A DNA stretch of 45,994 nt from an uncultured Streptomyces sp. (GTDB lineage Bacteria > Actinomycetota > Actinomycetes > Streptomycetales > Streptomycetaceae), in assembly GCF_947488945.1 (NCBI RefSeq), contig NZ_CANLBS010000035.1, forward strand, positions 1-45,994, in the 5' to 3' direction. The notes under the pieces are model-generated. The model made no database searches. It was not told where the DNA came from and worked only from the letters and a program-made list of their open reading frames with translations. Below are positions 31,751-42,206 of the stretch, piece after piece. The stretch's first letter is position 1; each line of letters opens with the position of its first letter. The translations under genes and the position numbers were made by a program.

Positions 31751-33273
31751 AGTCCGTGAAGTCCTTCCCGCTGTCCCTCGTCGCCGGTGTCGTGGCCCTC
31801 GCCGCCGTCACCGGGTTCGCCGCGGTCAACGCGCCGGGCGACCCGGCCCCGGCCGCCGCCGGCGCGACCTCCCGGCTACCCGTGGAACGCTCCAGCCTGC
31901 TCTGCCCGACCCCCAGCGGTTCGGAGATCGCCGACACCGTCTACACCTCCTTCACCCCTGCGGGGAAGGGCGTGGACGGCGAGGCCGCCGCCGAACTGAA
32001 GCCCGCCGCGGTGATTCCGGCCGACGACGCCAAGGCCCCGGACGCCAAGGCGGCCCGGAAGGCCGAGGAGAAGGCGGAGAAGGCCGTCGTCTCCGTCAAG
32101 GAGCCGGGCAGGCCGGTCACCGCCGAGGCGTCCGGCGGCGACGCCCCGGCCCTCGTCGGCACCGCCACCGGCAAGCTCGCCCCCGGCTGGACCACCCAGC
32201 AGACCACCACCGTCACGGTGGGCGGCAGCCGCGGCCTGCTCGGCGTCGGCTGCACCGCGCCCGACACGGAGTTCTGGTTCCCCGGGGTCAGCACCGCCGC
32301 CAAGCGGCAGGACTACATCCACCTCACCAACCCGGACGACACCGCGGCCGTCGCGGACGTGGAACTGTTCGGGCCGGAAGGCGCGCTGGCCACGGACGTC
32401 GGAGACGGCATCACCGTTCCGGCCCGCTCCACGGTCCAACTGCTGGTCTCCACCCTCACCCCGGCCGTCGCCGAGCACGCCACCGCCCACGTCACCACCC
32501 GCAGCGGCCGCGTCGGGGCAGCCGTCGGGGTCGCCGAGGACGGTGCGGGCACCGACTGGCTGACCGCCTCCGCCGACCCGGCGGCCGAACTCGTGATGCC
32601 CGGTATCCCGGCCGACGCCAGCTCCGTCCAGCTCGTCGCGTACGCGCCCGGCGAGGCCGACGCGGACGTCACGGTGCAACTCCTCGGAAAGAACGCGGCG
32701 TTCTCGCCCGCGGGCAACGCCACCCTGCACATCAAGTCGGGCATGACCGCGACCGCCGACCTCAAGGACGTCACCCGCGGCGAGCCGGGCTCGCTGCGAC
32801 TGACCCCGGTGGAGAAGGGCCGGTCCACCCCGGTGGTCGCCGCGCTGCGGGTGACCCGCGGCACCGGGGACGAGCAGGAGATCGCCTACATCCCGGCGAC
32901 CGGGCCGGTCGGCGAACGCTCCACCGCGGCCGACAACCGGGCCAAGGGCTCGACCCTCTCCCTCACCGCCCCGGGCGCCGCCGCCGAGGTCAAGGTCACC
33001 GCGTCGGCGGGCAGCGGCGGCGGCGAGCCGGCCGTCAAGACCTACTCGGTCAAGGCCGGCACCACGCTGGCGGTCACCCCGCAGGCTCCGGCCGGGCTCA
33101 AGGGCTCGTACGCGCTCACCGTCGAGACGGAGTCCGGCGGCCCGGTCTACGCGTCCCGCACCCTCGCCCTGCCCAAGGGCGGCGTCCAGATGTTCACGGT
33201 CCAGACGCTGCCCGACGACCGCGGCCTGGTCGAGGTGCCGGCGGCCCGTCAGGACCTCTCGGTGCTCGACTGA
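31747..33273 (+). CDS. DUF5719 family exported protein
   Basis: A 508-residue protein from the GTG at 31747 overlapping the glycosyltransferase stop; GTG at 31756 is an alternative. The N-terminus is a signal or anchor (FPLSLVAGVVALAAVTGFAA), followed by an Ala/Lys-rich segment and several beta-rich repeats (TVTVGGSRGLLGVGCTAPDTEFWFPG...YIHLTNPDDTAAVADVELFG). This is the actinobacterial DUF5719 pattern, always next to the large GT2 gene in my memory of Streptomyces genomes. It is likely an extracytoplasmic partner of the glycosyltransferase; function unknown. Confidence 0.8.
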   Translation: MKSVKSFPLSLVAGVVALAAVTGFAAVNAPGDPAPAAAGATSRLPVERSSLLCPTPSGSEIADTVYTSFTPAGKGVDGEAAAELKPAAVIPADDAKAPDAKAARKAEEKAEKAVVSVKEPGRPVTAEASGGDAPALVGTATGKLAPGWTTQQTTTVTVGGSRGLLGVGCTAPDTEFWFPGVSTAAKRQDYIHLTNPDDTAAVADVELFGPEGALATDVGDGITVPARSTVQLLVSTLTPAVAEHATAHVTTRSGRVGAAVGVAEDGAGTDWLTASADPAAELVMPGIPADASSVQLVAYAPGEADADVTVQLLGKNAAFSPAGNATLHIKSGMTATADLKDVTRGEPGSLRLTPVEKGRSTPVVAALRVTRGTGDEQEIAYIPATGPVGERSTAADNRAKGSTLSLTAPGAAAEVKVTASAGSGGGEPAVKTYSVKAGTTLAVTPQAPAGLKGSYALTVETESGGPVYASRTLALPKGGVQMFTVQTLPDDRGLVEVPAARQDLSVLD

Positions 33274-33342
33274 CCGCGCGCGCCGGGCCATGGGCCCCGG
33301 CGCGCGCGGAAGGCCGGTCCACGGGCGTGGGCCGGACTTCCG
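33274..33342. terminator. Double hairpin between convergent genes
   Basis: The first hairpin has perfect 14-bp arms at 33274-33287 and 33296-33309 starting right after the DUF5719 stop. The second runs from GGAAGGCCGG (from 33308) to CCGGACTTCC (ending near 33341). It separates DUF5719 from the convergent zincin-like gene. Confidence 0.75.
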
Positions 33343-33383
33343 CGCACCCGCGGCCGGATCGGTTCACCCGCAGTCGGATCGGA

Positions 33384-33815
33384 TCAGTCCTGGCCGTAGC
33401 GCGGGTCGACCGACTCCGGTGCCAGGCCGAGCAGTTCGGCCACCTGCTCCACCACCACCTCGTGCACCAGCAGCGCCCGCTCGTCGCGGTTCTTGGACCG
33501 GATCTCCACCGGCCGCCGGTAGACGACCACCTGGGCCGGGGCCCCCTTGACCGCCGAGACCGCGCGGCCCAGCGGCACCGTGTCCTCCAGCGCGTCCGGC
33601 ACGTCGAGCACCAGGAAGTCGACCTCGGCGAGCTGCGGCCACCGCCGCTCCAGTCGCTCCACCGAATCCCGCACCAGATCGCGGAACGTCTCCGCCCGGC
33701 TGATCGACAGCGGGATCTGGGGCGGGGCCACCGGGCCGCGCATGCCGCGACCGTGACGGTCGCGGCGGTGAGGCCTCGGCTCGGGCGGGAGGGGCGGTGG
33801 TACGGAACTGTCCAT
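33384..33815 (-). CDS. Zincin-like metallopeptidase family protein, motif degenerate
   Basis: A 143-residue protein from the ATG at 33813-33815; a GTG one codon upstream is possible. The C-terminal two thirds match the small 'metallopeptidase family protein' (DUF1025-like): FRDLVRDSVERLERRWPQL, VDFLVLDVP, VYRRPVEIRSKNRDERALLVHEVVVEQ and LLGLAPESVDPRYG. The zincin HExxH motif reads His118-Glu119-Val-Val-Val122, so the second zinc histidine is absent and catalysis is doubtful. The N-terminus is Pro/Arg-rich and probably disordered. From memory, mycobacteria have the same family at this place. Role unknown. Confidence 0.75.
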   Translation of the reverse strand: MDSSVPPPLPPEPRPHRRDRHGRGMRGPVAPPQIPLSISRAETFRDLVRDSVERLERRWPQLAEVDFLVLDVPDALEDTVPLGRAVSAVKGAPAQVVVYRRPVEIRSKNRDERALLVHEVVVEQVAELLGLAPESVDPRYGQD

Positions 33816-34136
33816 CACCGACGCAGCGTAACCCCGGAGGCGATGCGGTTCACGGCCCGCCCACGGCAGCGCGTCCTGTCCGCCGTTGAGCGTTCACGCC
33901 AAGGTTGAGCCACTTTCCGGCCCAGATCCCACCCCTTCGCGTGCGGGCGAGATGTCGGCTTTCGTCCCGTCGGGTCGCACGACACGGAGCGTGCCCGAAC
34001 CGCCCCGCAGGGCCCCGTAGCAGGTCGGAACGGTTCCGCCCGGCCCCTTCGGTGCGCCGCACGGATCACGACACGGGTGGGTGAGCCGGGGCGGAGTCGT
34101 CGCAGCCCGCTCAAGAGTGCGGTACCGTCCAACGTC

Positions 34137-34517
34137 GTGAGCCCTGTACGTCGCTGTTCGCGCACCGCGTGCGGCCGCCCTGCCGTCGCGACACTGACGT
34201 ACGTCTATGCCGATTCGACCGCGGTCCTCGGCCCGCTCGCCACCTATGCCGAGCCCCACTGCTACGACCTCTGTGCCGAGCACAGTGAGCGGCTCACCGC
34301 GCCCCGGGGCTGGGAGGTCGTCCGCCTCGCGGACACCTCCGCGCCCGCCGGGCCCAGCGGGGACGACCTCGAAGCGCTCGCCAACGCCGTCCGTGAGGCG
34401 GCCCGTCCGGCCGAGCGCGGGCCCGACGACCGCTACCGGTCCGGCCCCCGCACCGCCGACCCCGTGGAAGTCGCCCGCCGCGGCCACCTCCGGGTCCTCA
34501 GGTCCCCCGACTCCTGA
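34137..34517 (+). CDS. DUF3499 family protein, putative zinc ribbon
   Basis: A 126-residue actinobacterial protein from the GTG at 34137. The N-terminal half has CSRTAC and HCYDLCAEH (Cys7, Cys12, Cys42, Cys46, His49), a likely zinc site, with TYVYADSTAVLGPLA between. The C-terminal half is charged and less structured. A TACCGT hexamer ends nine bases before the GTG, which would suit a leaderless transcript. DUF3499 genes sit beside phosphomannomutase in both Streptomyces and Mycobacterium; function unknown. Confidence 0.85.
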   Translation: MSPVRRCSRTACGRPAVATLTYVYADSTAVLGPLATYAEPHCYDLCAEHSERLTAPRGWEVVRLADTSAPAGPSGDDLEALANAVREAARPAERGPDDRYRSGPRTADPVEVARRGHLRVLRSPDS

Positions 34518-34647
34518 CCCGGCGCCTCCCACGCCCGATCCGGGGGCCGACCCCGGTCGCCGTACGCGGTGCACCGGCTCCCCGGCACCGGGGCGTCACC
34601 CGGTCCGGGTAGTTTGGGCGGTCAGCCCAAGCTCAGGAGGACCGTCC

Positions 34648-36009
34648 GTGGTTGCTGATCTGTCGCAGCTCGTGAAGGCGTACGACGTACGCGGCGTCGT
34701 GCCCGACCAGTGGGACGAGCCGATGGCCGAACTCTTCGGCGCCGCCTTCGTCCAGGTCACCGACGCCGACGCGATCGTGGTGGGCCACGACATGCGCCCC
34801 TCGTCCCCCGGCCTGACCGGCGCCTTCGCGCGCGGGGCCGCCGCCCGGGGCTGCGACGTCACCCTGATCGGGCTCTGTTCCACGGACCAGCTCTACTACG
34901 CCTCCGGCGCCCTCGCGCTGCCCGGCGCGATGTTCACCGCCTCGCACAACCCGGCCCGGTACAACGGCATCAAGCTGTGCCGCGCCGGAGCCGCCCCGGT
35001 CGGCCAGGACACCGGACTCGCCGAGATCCGGGCCCTCGTCGAGGACTGGTCCGAGCACGGGGCCCCGGAGCCGTCGGCGACGCGCGGCACCGTCGCGGAG
35101 CGCGACGTCCTCGCCGACTACGCGGCCCACCTGCTGGGCCTGGTCGACCTCACGGCGATCCGCCCCCTCAAGGTGGTCGTGGACGCGGGCAACGGGATGG
35201 GCGGCCACACCGTGCCGACCGTCTTCGCGGGCCTCCCGCTCGACCTCGTCCCGCTCTACTTCGAGCTGGACGGGACCTTCCCCCACCACGAGGCGAACCC
35301 GCTCGACCCGAAGAACCTGGTCGACCTCCAGGCCCGCGTCCTCGCCGAAGGCGCTGATCTCGGACTCGCCTTCGACGGCGACGCCGACCGCTGCTTCGTC
35401 GTCGACGAACGGGGCCGGGGCGTCTCCCCGTCGACCATCACCGCGCTCGTCGCCGCCCGAGAACTGGCCCGCAACGGCGGCGGAACGGTCATCCACAACC
35501 TGATCACCTCCTGGTCCGTGCCCGAGGTGATCGGGGAGAACGGCGGAACCGCCGTCCGCACCCGCGTCGGACACTCCTTCATCAAGGCGGAGATGGCCCG
35601 GCACGGAGCGATCTTCGGCGGCGAGCACTCGGCGCACTACTACTTCCGCGACTTCTGGAATGCCGACACCGGCATGCTCGCCGCCCTGCACGTGCTCGCC
35701 GCCCTCGGCGGCCAGCCGCGCCCGCTGTCCGAACTGCTCGCCGAGTACGACCGGTACACCGGCTCCGGCGAGATCAACTCCACCGTCACCGACCAGGCGG
35801 CCCGTCTCGACGCGATCCGCGAGGCGTACGGGGCCCGCGACGGGATCACCTTCGACGAGCTGGACGGCCTCACCGTCACCTCGCCCGACTGGTGGTTCAA
35901 CGTCCGCGCCTCCAACACCGAGCCGCTGCTGCGCCTGAACGTGGAGGCCCGCGACCGCAAGGGCATGGAAGCGGTGCGCGACGAGGTGCTGGCACTGATC
36001 CGCGCGTAG
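34648..36009 (+). CDS. manB: Phosphomannomutase/phosphoglucomutase
   Basis: A 453-residue alpha-D-phosphohexomutase converting mannose-6-phosphate to mannose-1-phosphate. The start GTG at 34648 lies seven bases after AGGAGG. Active-site phosphoserine Ser99 in TASHNP, metal loop DGDADR at about 243-248, sugar-binding GGEHSAH, and phosphate-binding RASNTEPLLRLN near the C-terminus are all present. Full length for the family. It sits between DUF3499 and the Trm112/SIS/manA genes, in line with a mannose pathway role. TAGTTT at 34610-34615 is a possible -10 element. Confidence 0.93.
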   Translation: MVADLSQLVKAYDVRGVVPDQWDEPMAELFGAAFVQVTDADAIVVGHDMRPSSPGLTGAFARGAAARGCDVTLIGLCSTDQLYYASGALALPGAMFTASHNPARYNGIKLCRAGAAPVGQDTGLAEIRALVEDWSEHGAPEPSATRGTVAERDVLADYAAHLLGLVDLTAIRPLKVVVDAGNGMGGHTVPTVFAGLPLDLVPLYFELDGTFPHHEANPLDPKNLVDLQARVLAEGADLGLAFDGDADRCFVVDERGRGVSPSTITALVAARELARNGGGTVIHNLITSWSVPEVIGENGGTAVRTRVGHSFIKAEMARHGAIFGGEHSAHYYFRDFWNADTGMLAALHVLAALGGQPRPLSELLAEYDRYTGSGEINSTVTDQAARLDAIREAYGARDGITFDELDGLTVTSPDWWFNVRASNTEPLLRLNVEARDRKGMEAVRDEVLALIRA

Positions 36010-36348
36010 CGGGCGGTGATCCCGCGCGGGGGTGCTCGGTGCGGGGGTGACCCGTGCGGGGCGGGGACCGGTGTGCTCCCCCGGGGCGATGGACCGTGCG
36101 GCCCGCACCGACCGTTCACGTCCGCGCGTCCCCGGCGCCGCCGCGTGTCCATCGCGCCGTACCGCCGCCGGGCGATCCTTCTCGGTGTCGCCGCCGTGCA
36201 CCGCGACGCGGTCGGCGGCCGCGTCGCGCGAACGCGGTGTCGCCGGGACCCGGCCCGCCCGCCGGGCCTGATCCCCGGTGGCCCGGCGGTAGGCTGGCGT
36301 CGCCCCAACCGCGCGAAGCCGTACCGCATGTTCGAAGGGACCCGCCCC
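36010..36348 (+). other. Intergenic stretch, no gene seen
   Basis: Open frames here are only extensions of neighbours or antisense shadows. A TAGGCT hexamer at 36290-36295 is a plausible -10 element for the Trm112-SIS genes; the matching -35 is poor. Confidence 0.4.
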
Positions 36349-36531
36349 ATGCCGCTCGAAGCCGGCCTCCTGGAGATTCTGGCCTGCCCGGCCTGCCACT
36401 CTCCCCTCGACGACCGTTCGGCCGACGAGAACCCCGAACTGGTCTGCACCGGGGCCGACTGCGGTCTCGCCTACCCGGTGCGCGACGGCATCCCCGTCCT
36501 CCTCGTGGACGAGGCCCGCCGCCCCGCCTGA
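36349..36531 (+). CDS. Trm112-like zinc-ribbon protein
   Basis: A 60-residue protein from the ATG at 36349; an in-frame ATG at 36328 would add seven residues. CPAC and CTGADC (Cys13, 16, 33, 38) form a zinc ribbon, followed by YPVRDGIPVLLVDEA, the conserved Trm112/UPF0434 ending. Eukaryotic and archaeal Trm112 activates methyltransferases; bacterial partners are less known. It is the first gene of a Trm112-SIS-manA run. Confidence 0.9.
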   Translation: MPLEAGLLEILACPACHSPLDDRSADENPELVCTGADCGLAYPVRDGIPVLLVDEARRPA

Positions 36532-36662
36532 CCGAGGGCGCCGCTCGTACGGTCCCGGCGGATGCGGGCCCGTCGGCATCCCGCCCCAGCCCCAGCCCCG
36601 GAACCGTGTGTCGCGTACCGCGCCCGCTCGGTGATCCGCACGGTGAACGGAGGCCCACCGCC

Positions 36663-37805
36663 ATGCTCGACGATTCCCTGCTCGACGCGCCCGACGCCCT
36701 GGCCAGGGCGGACCACCGCGGACTGCTCCGGGGCGCGGCGGAGGCCGGGGCCCGGGTCCGCACCGCCGTCCTGCACGCCGACGAGGCGGGCATCGGAGCG
36801 CTGAACCCGGAGGGCAGGCCACGCGCCGTCCTCGTGGCCGGCCCGGGCACCGCGGCCGCCGGCGTCGCCGACCTCGTCGGCGCACTCGCCGGGGCCGCCG
36901 CCCCCGTCACCCGCATCCGGCCGTCCGGCGTCGCGCCTGCGGGCGGCGCGCTGCGGTGGGCACTGCCCGGCTGGGCCGGCCCGGTCGACCTGCTGCTGCT
37001 CGTCACCCCCGACGGCTCCGAACCCGGACTCGCCCAACTCGCCGAGCAGGCGTACCGGCGCGGCTGCACCGTCGTCGCCGTCGCGCCCACCCGCTCTCCG
37101 CTGCGCGAGGCGGTCGGCGGGGCCCACGGGCTGCTCGTACCCATGGCCGCCCCGCCGCACGGGGAAACCGCCGAGCCGCCGAGCACCGCCCCCGGCACCT
37201 TCTGGGCGCTGCTGACCCCGCTGCTCGCCCTGCTCGACCGGGTCGGCCTGCTGGAGGCGTCCGGAGCGGACCTTCAGAAGGTGGCCGACCGCCTCGACCG
37301 CACCGCCGAACGCTGCGGCCCTGCCGTCGCCACGTACAGCAACCCGGCCAAGACGCTCGCCGCCGAACTCGCCGGCAGCCTGCCGCTCGTCTGGTCCGAG
37401 GGCGAAGGGGCCGGACCGGTCGGACGCCGGTTCGCCGCGGTGCTGGCCGAACTCTCCGGCCGGGCCGCCCTCGCCGCCCCTCTCCCGGAAGCGCTCACCG
37501 GGCACGGAGCGCTGCTGGCCGGGCGGCTCGCCGCGGACACCGGTGCCGACGACTTCTTCCGCGACCGTGTCGACGAGCCGGAGCCGTTGCGCGCGCGGGT
37601 GGTCCTGCTGCGCGACCGGCCCGCCGGCGGACTCAGCGCCTACCCGGCGGCCCGCGAACTGGCCCTCGCCCACGACACCCCCCTCAGCGAACTCGCGCCC
37701 GAGGAGGGCAGCAGCACGCTCGAAGCCGTCGCCGAACTCCTCGCCCTCACCGACTTCACCGCCGTCTACCTCGCCCTGGCGGCCACCGCCGACAGCGACG
37801 ACTGA
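36663..37805 (+). CDS. SIS-domain protein, phosphoglucose/phosphomannose isomerase-like
   Basis: A 380-residue protein from the ATG at 36663. Two sugar-isomerase (SIS) halves can be followed: AVLVAGPGTAAAGVADLVGALAG with LLLLVTPDGSEPGLAQLAEQAYRRGCTVVAVAP, and TYSNPAKTLAAELAGSLPLVW with ALLAGRLAADTGADDFF. This is the actinobacterial relative of bifunctional PGI/PMI enzymes, present next to manA also in mycobacteria as I recall. Whether it still isomerises hexose-6-phosphates or only senses them is unknown; the typical SGNT/SGxT phosphate loop reads TPDGS here, which is a deviation. Confidence 0.8.
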   Translation: MLDDSLLDAPDALARADHRGLLRGAAEAGARVRTAVLHADEAGIGALNPEGRPRAVLVAGPGTAAAGVADLVGALAGAAAPVTRIRPSGVAPAGGALRWALPGWAGPVDLLLLVTPDGSEPGLAQLAEQAYRRGCTVVAVAPTRSPLREAVGGAHGLLVPMAAPPHGETAEPPSTAPGTFWALLTPLLALLDRVGLLEASGADLQKVADRLDRTAERCGPAVATYSNPAKTLAAELAGSLPLVWSEGEGAGPVGRRFAAVLAELSGRAALAAPLPEALTGHGALLAGRLAADTGADDFFRDRVDEPEPLRARVVLLRDRPAGGLSAYPAARELALAHDTPLSELAPEEGSSTLEAVAELLALTDFTAVYLALAATADSDD

Positions 37806-37959
37806 GGCGGAAGTGGCTGAGGCGGAAGGGGCTGAGCGGGGATGGCTGAGGCACTGACAGAAGCGGCGGCGGCAGTGGCGGCGCAGCGGGGCGGCGGCGG
37901 GACGGCGGGTCGCCGGACAAGGGCGGCACCCCTCGCAGCGCCCCCGAGCCACTCGCGGC

Positions 37960-38145
37960 TCACGCTCCTCGCCGCGCCCGCGCCACTCCGGCCGCCGCCA
38001 TGAGAACCACCAGCACGGCAGCACCCGTCGCACCCCCGGTACCTGCACCCACCAGCAGCAGGACTGCCGACACCACCAGTACCACCTGCACCATCCGCAT
38101 CGGGCGCCGCAGGCCCGCGAAGCCCCGCACCACCGAGGACGACAT
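37960..38145 (-). CDS. Possible small two-segment membrane protein
   Basis: A 61-residue frame with two hydrophobic stretches (MVQVVLVVSAVLLLVG and GAAVLVVLMAAAGVA) between basic ends, a convincing small membrane-protein profile with high GC at third positions. It is antisense to the gap between the SIS gene and manA, with its ATG only two bases from the manA ATG, and no clear ribosome site. The internal Met at residue 16 or 18 could be the start. On the plus strand of this 342-base gap only a repetitive 54-codon frame (from 37842) is seen, which I do not call. Confidence 0.4.
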   Translation of the reverse strand: MSSSVVRGFAGLRRPMRMVQVVLVVSAVLLLVGAGTGGATGAAVLVVLMAAAGVARARRGA

Positions 38146-38147
38146 CC

Positions 38148-39314
38148 ATGGACCGGCTCTCCACCACCGTGCGCCCCTACGCCTGGGGCTCCACCACGGC
38201 CATCCCCGCCCTGCTCGGCGTCGCGCCCACCGGCGAGCCCCAGGCCGAGATATGGATGGGCGCGCACCCCGGAGCCCCCTCCCGTCTGACCCGCGGCAAC
38301 GGCCCCGAACGCACCCTGGACGAGGTCATCGAGGCCGATCCCGCCCGCGAGCTGGGCTCCTCCTCCCTCGCCAGGTTCGGGCCCCGGCTGCCCTTCCTGC
38401 TGAAGGTCCTCGCGGCCGGCGCGCCCCTCTCGCTCCAGGTCCATCCCGACCTGGAACAGGCCCGCGCGGGGTATGCCGAGGAGGAGCGCCGCGGCATCCC
38501 GGTCGACGCCCCGCACCGCACGTACAAGGACGCCAACCACAAACCCGAACTGATCTGCGCGCTCACCCCGTTCGAGGGACTGTGCGGCTTCCGCCGGCCC
38601 ACCGAGGCGGCCGACGCCCTGGCCGAACTGGACGTCGACTCCCTCAAGCCGTACGTGGACCTGCTGCGGGCACATCCGGAGGAAGCCGCCCTGCGGGAGG
38701 TCCTCACCGCGATCCTCACCGCGGACCCGGCCGACATGGCGGCCACGGTCGGCGAGGCCGCCGCCGCGGCCGAGCGCCTGGGCGGAGCCCACGCCCCGTA
38801 CGCCAGGATCGCCCACCACTACCCCGGTGACCCCGGTGTCCTCGCGGCCATGCTGCTGAACCACGTGGTCCTCCAGCCCGGCGAGGCCCTGTACCTCGGC
38901 GCGGGCGTCCCGCACGCCTATCTCGACGGACTCGGCGTCGAGATCATGGCCAACTCCGACAACGTCCTGCGCTGCGGCCTCACGCCCAAGCACATCGACG
39001 TCCCCGAACTCCTGCGCATCGTGCGTTTCGAGGCCACCGACCCGGCCGTCCTGCGCCCCGAGGCGTCCCCGACCGGCGAAGAGCTGTACGAGGTGCCGAT
39101 CGACGAGTTCAGGCTGTCCCGCCACACCCTGGCGGCCGGTGGCTCCGACGTCGAACTGACGTCGCCCAGCCCGCAGATCCTGCTCTGCACCGCAGGTGCG
39201 CCTCGGGCGGGAGACTTGGATCTCGCCCCCGGGGTATCGGTGTTCGTACCGGCCGGAGAGTCCGTCCGGGTATCCGGTCCGGGGACAGTCTTCCGAGCAG
39301 GCGTGACGGTCTGA
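38148..39314 (+). CDS. manA: Mannose-6-phosphate isomerase, class I
   Basis: A 388-residue type I phosphomannose isomerase interconverting fructose-6-phosphate and mannose-6-phosphate. The N-terminus has RPYAWGSTTAIP and EIWMGAHPGAPS. Zinc ligands appear in LSLQVHPD (Gln, His), NHKPELICAL (Glu) and GVPHAYL (His). The conserved GLTPKHIDVPELLRIV follows in the C-terminal cupin. It closes the manB-Trm112-SIS-manA run and supplies mannose-6-phosphate to manB. Confidence 0.95.
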   Translation: MDRLSTTVRPYAWGSTTAIPALLGVAPTGEPQAEIWMGAHPGAPSRLTRGNGPERTLDEVIEADPARELGSSSLARFGPRLPFLLKVLAAGAPLSLQVHPDLEQARAGYAEEERRGIPVDAPHRTYKDANHKPELICALTPFEGLCGFRRPTEAADALAELDVDSLKPYVDLLRAHPEEAALREVLTAILTADPADMAATVGEAAAAAERLGGAHAPYARIAHHYPGDPGVLAAMLLNHVVLQPGEALYLGAGVPHAYLDGLGVEIMANSDNVLRCGLTPKHIDVPELLRIVRFEATDPAVLRPEASPTGEELYEVPIDEFRLSRHTLAAGGSDVELTSPSPQILLCTAGAPRAGDLDLAPGVSVFVPAGESVRVSGPGTVFRAGVTV

Positions 39315-39403
39315 CACCACGTCCGCGGTACGGCTGCACTAATGTGCCGCCGTACCGCGGCCCGCCCGGAGCCGCAGAACCGAGGAAGGGACACCAGGCA
39401 CCC

Positions 39404-40387
39404 ATGAGCGCGTCAGGCGGAACCAAAGCGATCGTGGCGGCACTCGCCGCCAACCTCGCCATTGCCGTGGCCAAATTCGTGGCGTTCCTCTTCAGCGGTT
39501 CGTCGTCGATGCTCGCGGAGAGCGTCCACTCGCTCGCGGACTCCGGGAACCAGGGGCTGCTGCTCCTGGGCGGGAAGAAGGCGAAGCGCGAAGCCACCCC
39601 CGAGCACCCCTTCGGCTACGGCCGCGAGCGGTACATCTACGCCTTCCTCGTCTCCATCGTGCTGTTCTCGGTCGGTGGCATGTTCGCGATCTACGAGGGC
39701 TACGAGAAGATCAAGCACCCGCACCCCATCGAAGCCTGGTACTGGCCGGTCGGCGTGCTGGTCTTCGCGATCATCGCGGAGAGCTTCTCGTTCCGGACCG
39801 CGATCACCGAGTCCAACCAGACCCGCGGCACGCTCTCCTGGACCGACTTCATCCGTCGCGCCAAGGCTCCCGAGCTGCCCGTGGTGCTGCTGGAGGACTT
39901 CGGCGCCCTCGTCGGCCTGGTGCTCGCGCTCGGCGGCGTGGGCCTCGCCCTCGGCACCGGCAACGGCGTCTGGGACGGCGTCGGCACCCTCTGCATCGGC
40001 GTCCTTCTGATCGTCATCGCCATCGTCCTCGCCGCGGAGACGAAGTCGCTGCTGCTCGGCGAGGCCGCCGGCACCGAGCAGGTCGAGAAGATCAAGGCCG
40101 CCGTGGTCGACGGCGACACCGTCACCGGCATCATCCACATGCGCACCCTGCACCTCGGCCCGGAGGAACTCCTGGTCGCGGCCAAGATCGCGGTCCAGCA
40201 CGACGACACCGCGACCGAGGTCGCCAACGCCATCAACGCGGCGGAGACCCGGATCCGTGAGGCGGTGCCGATCGCCCGGGTCATCTACCTGGAGCCCGAC
40301 ATCTACAACGCCGCCGCGGCGGCCGCGGGGACCAACCCGGGCAAGAACCCCGGAGGCGGAACCCCGACGGAGGGTGTTGGCCACTGA
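39404..40387 (+). CDS. Cation diffusion facilitator family transporter
   Basis: A 327-residue membrane protein, five or six hydrophobic segments followed by a soluble C-terminal domain. TM2 has the metal site HSLADS (His-x3-Asp). In TM5 the usual HxxxD is replaced by LLEDFGA, a form found in the ZnT9-like branch. ATPEHPFGYGRERYIYAFLVS is a strong family signature. Expected role is export of divalent metal such as Zn(II) or Mn(II), or an uncharacterised function in this branch. Start ATG at 39404 after a GAGGAAGGGA region. Terminated by the hairpin at 40411. Confidence 0.88.
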   Translation: MSASGGTKAIVAALAANLAIAVAKFVAFLFSGSSSMLAESVHSLADSGNQGLLLLGGKKAKREATPEHPFGYGRERYIYAFLVSIVLFSVGGMFAIYEGYEKIKHPHPIEAWYWPVGVLVFAIIAESFSFRTAITESNQTRGTLSWTDFIRRAKAPELPVVLLEDFGALVGLVLALGGVGLALGTGNGVWDGVGTLCIGVLLIVIAIVLAAETKSLLLGEAAGTEQVEKIKAAVVDGDTVTGIIHMRTLHLGPEELLVAAKIAVQHDDTATEVANAINAAETRIREAVPIARVIYLEPDIYNAAAAAAGTNPGKNPGGGTPTEGVGH

Positions 40388-40410
40388 ACCGAAGGGTTCC
40401 GGCCACTGAC

Positions 40411-40440
40411 CCGGTGCGGATCGGCCCCGATCCGCACCGG
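40411..40440 (+). terminator. Hairpin after the CDF transporter gene
   Basis: Perfect 14-bp arms at 40411-40424 and 40427-40440 with a two-base loop, 23 bases past the stop. A second weaker hairpin (GAGCGTCC at 40452-40459 with GGACGCTC at 40477-40484) follows and could belong to the terminator or to the ahcY leader. Confidence 0.75.
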
Positions 40441-40677
40441 ACCCCCGCGATGAGCGTCCTGGTCCCCGGTGGGCCGGGACGCTCACTGCCGTTCGGTGTA
40501 GATTCGTACGCGTACCAGACGTCGCTGCTGATGGCGGTCGGTCGGGCCGCAGGTGCGGACCGGCCGAGGGAGAGAGGGCCTCCGACGGACTGCACTGCGA
40601 ACGCTCCGGGCATTCGTGTGCCCGCCGCCGCAGAGCCAGCCAGCCCACCCTCGACCCATCACGAGGAGCAGCCCGTT

Positions 40678-42135
<1,458 letters not shown>

Positions 42136-42170
42136 TCCCAGCCGCCGCCGGAACCGGACGGTTCGCCGGG

Positions 42171-42206
42171 CGTCCCCTGCGCGCACCCTCGTGCGCGGGG
42201 GGCGTC
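42171..42206 (+). terminator. Hairpin after ahcY
   Basis: Core stem GCGCAC (42181-42186) / GTGCGC (42191-42196) with a CCTC loop, extended outward by C-rich and G-rich arms with one bulge. The following 42207-42517 holds no gene I can support. Confidence 0.6.

Noticed and set aside
39404..40387. Loss-of-function CDF transporter because the TM5 HxxxD is replaced by LED
   Set aside because: The ZnT9-like branch normally carries this variant, so it is a subfamily trait rather than a defect.
40388..40677. Possible SAH riboswitch before ahcY
   Set aside because: I looked for the conserved core of the SAH aptamer in the leader and found only terminator-like hairpins; no matching motif pair.
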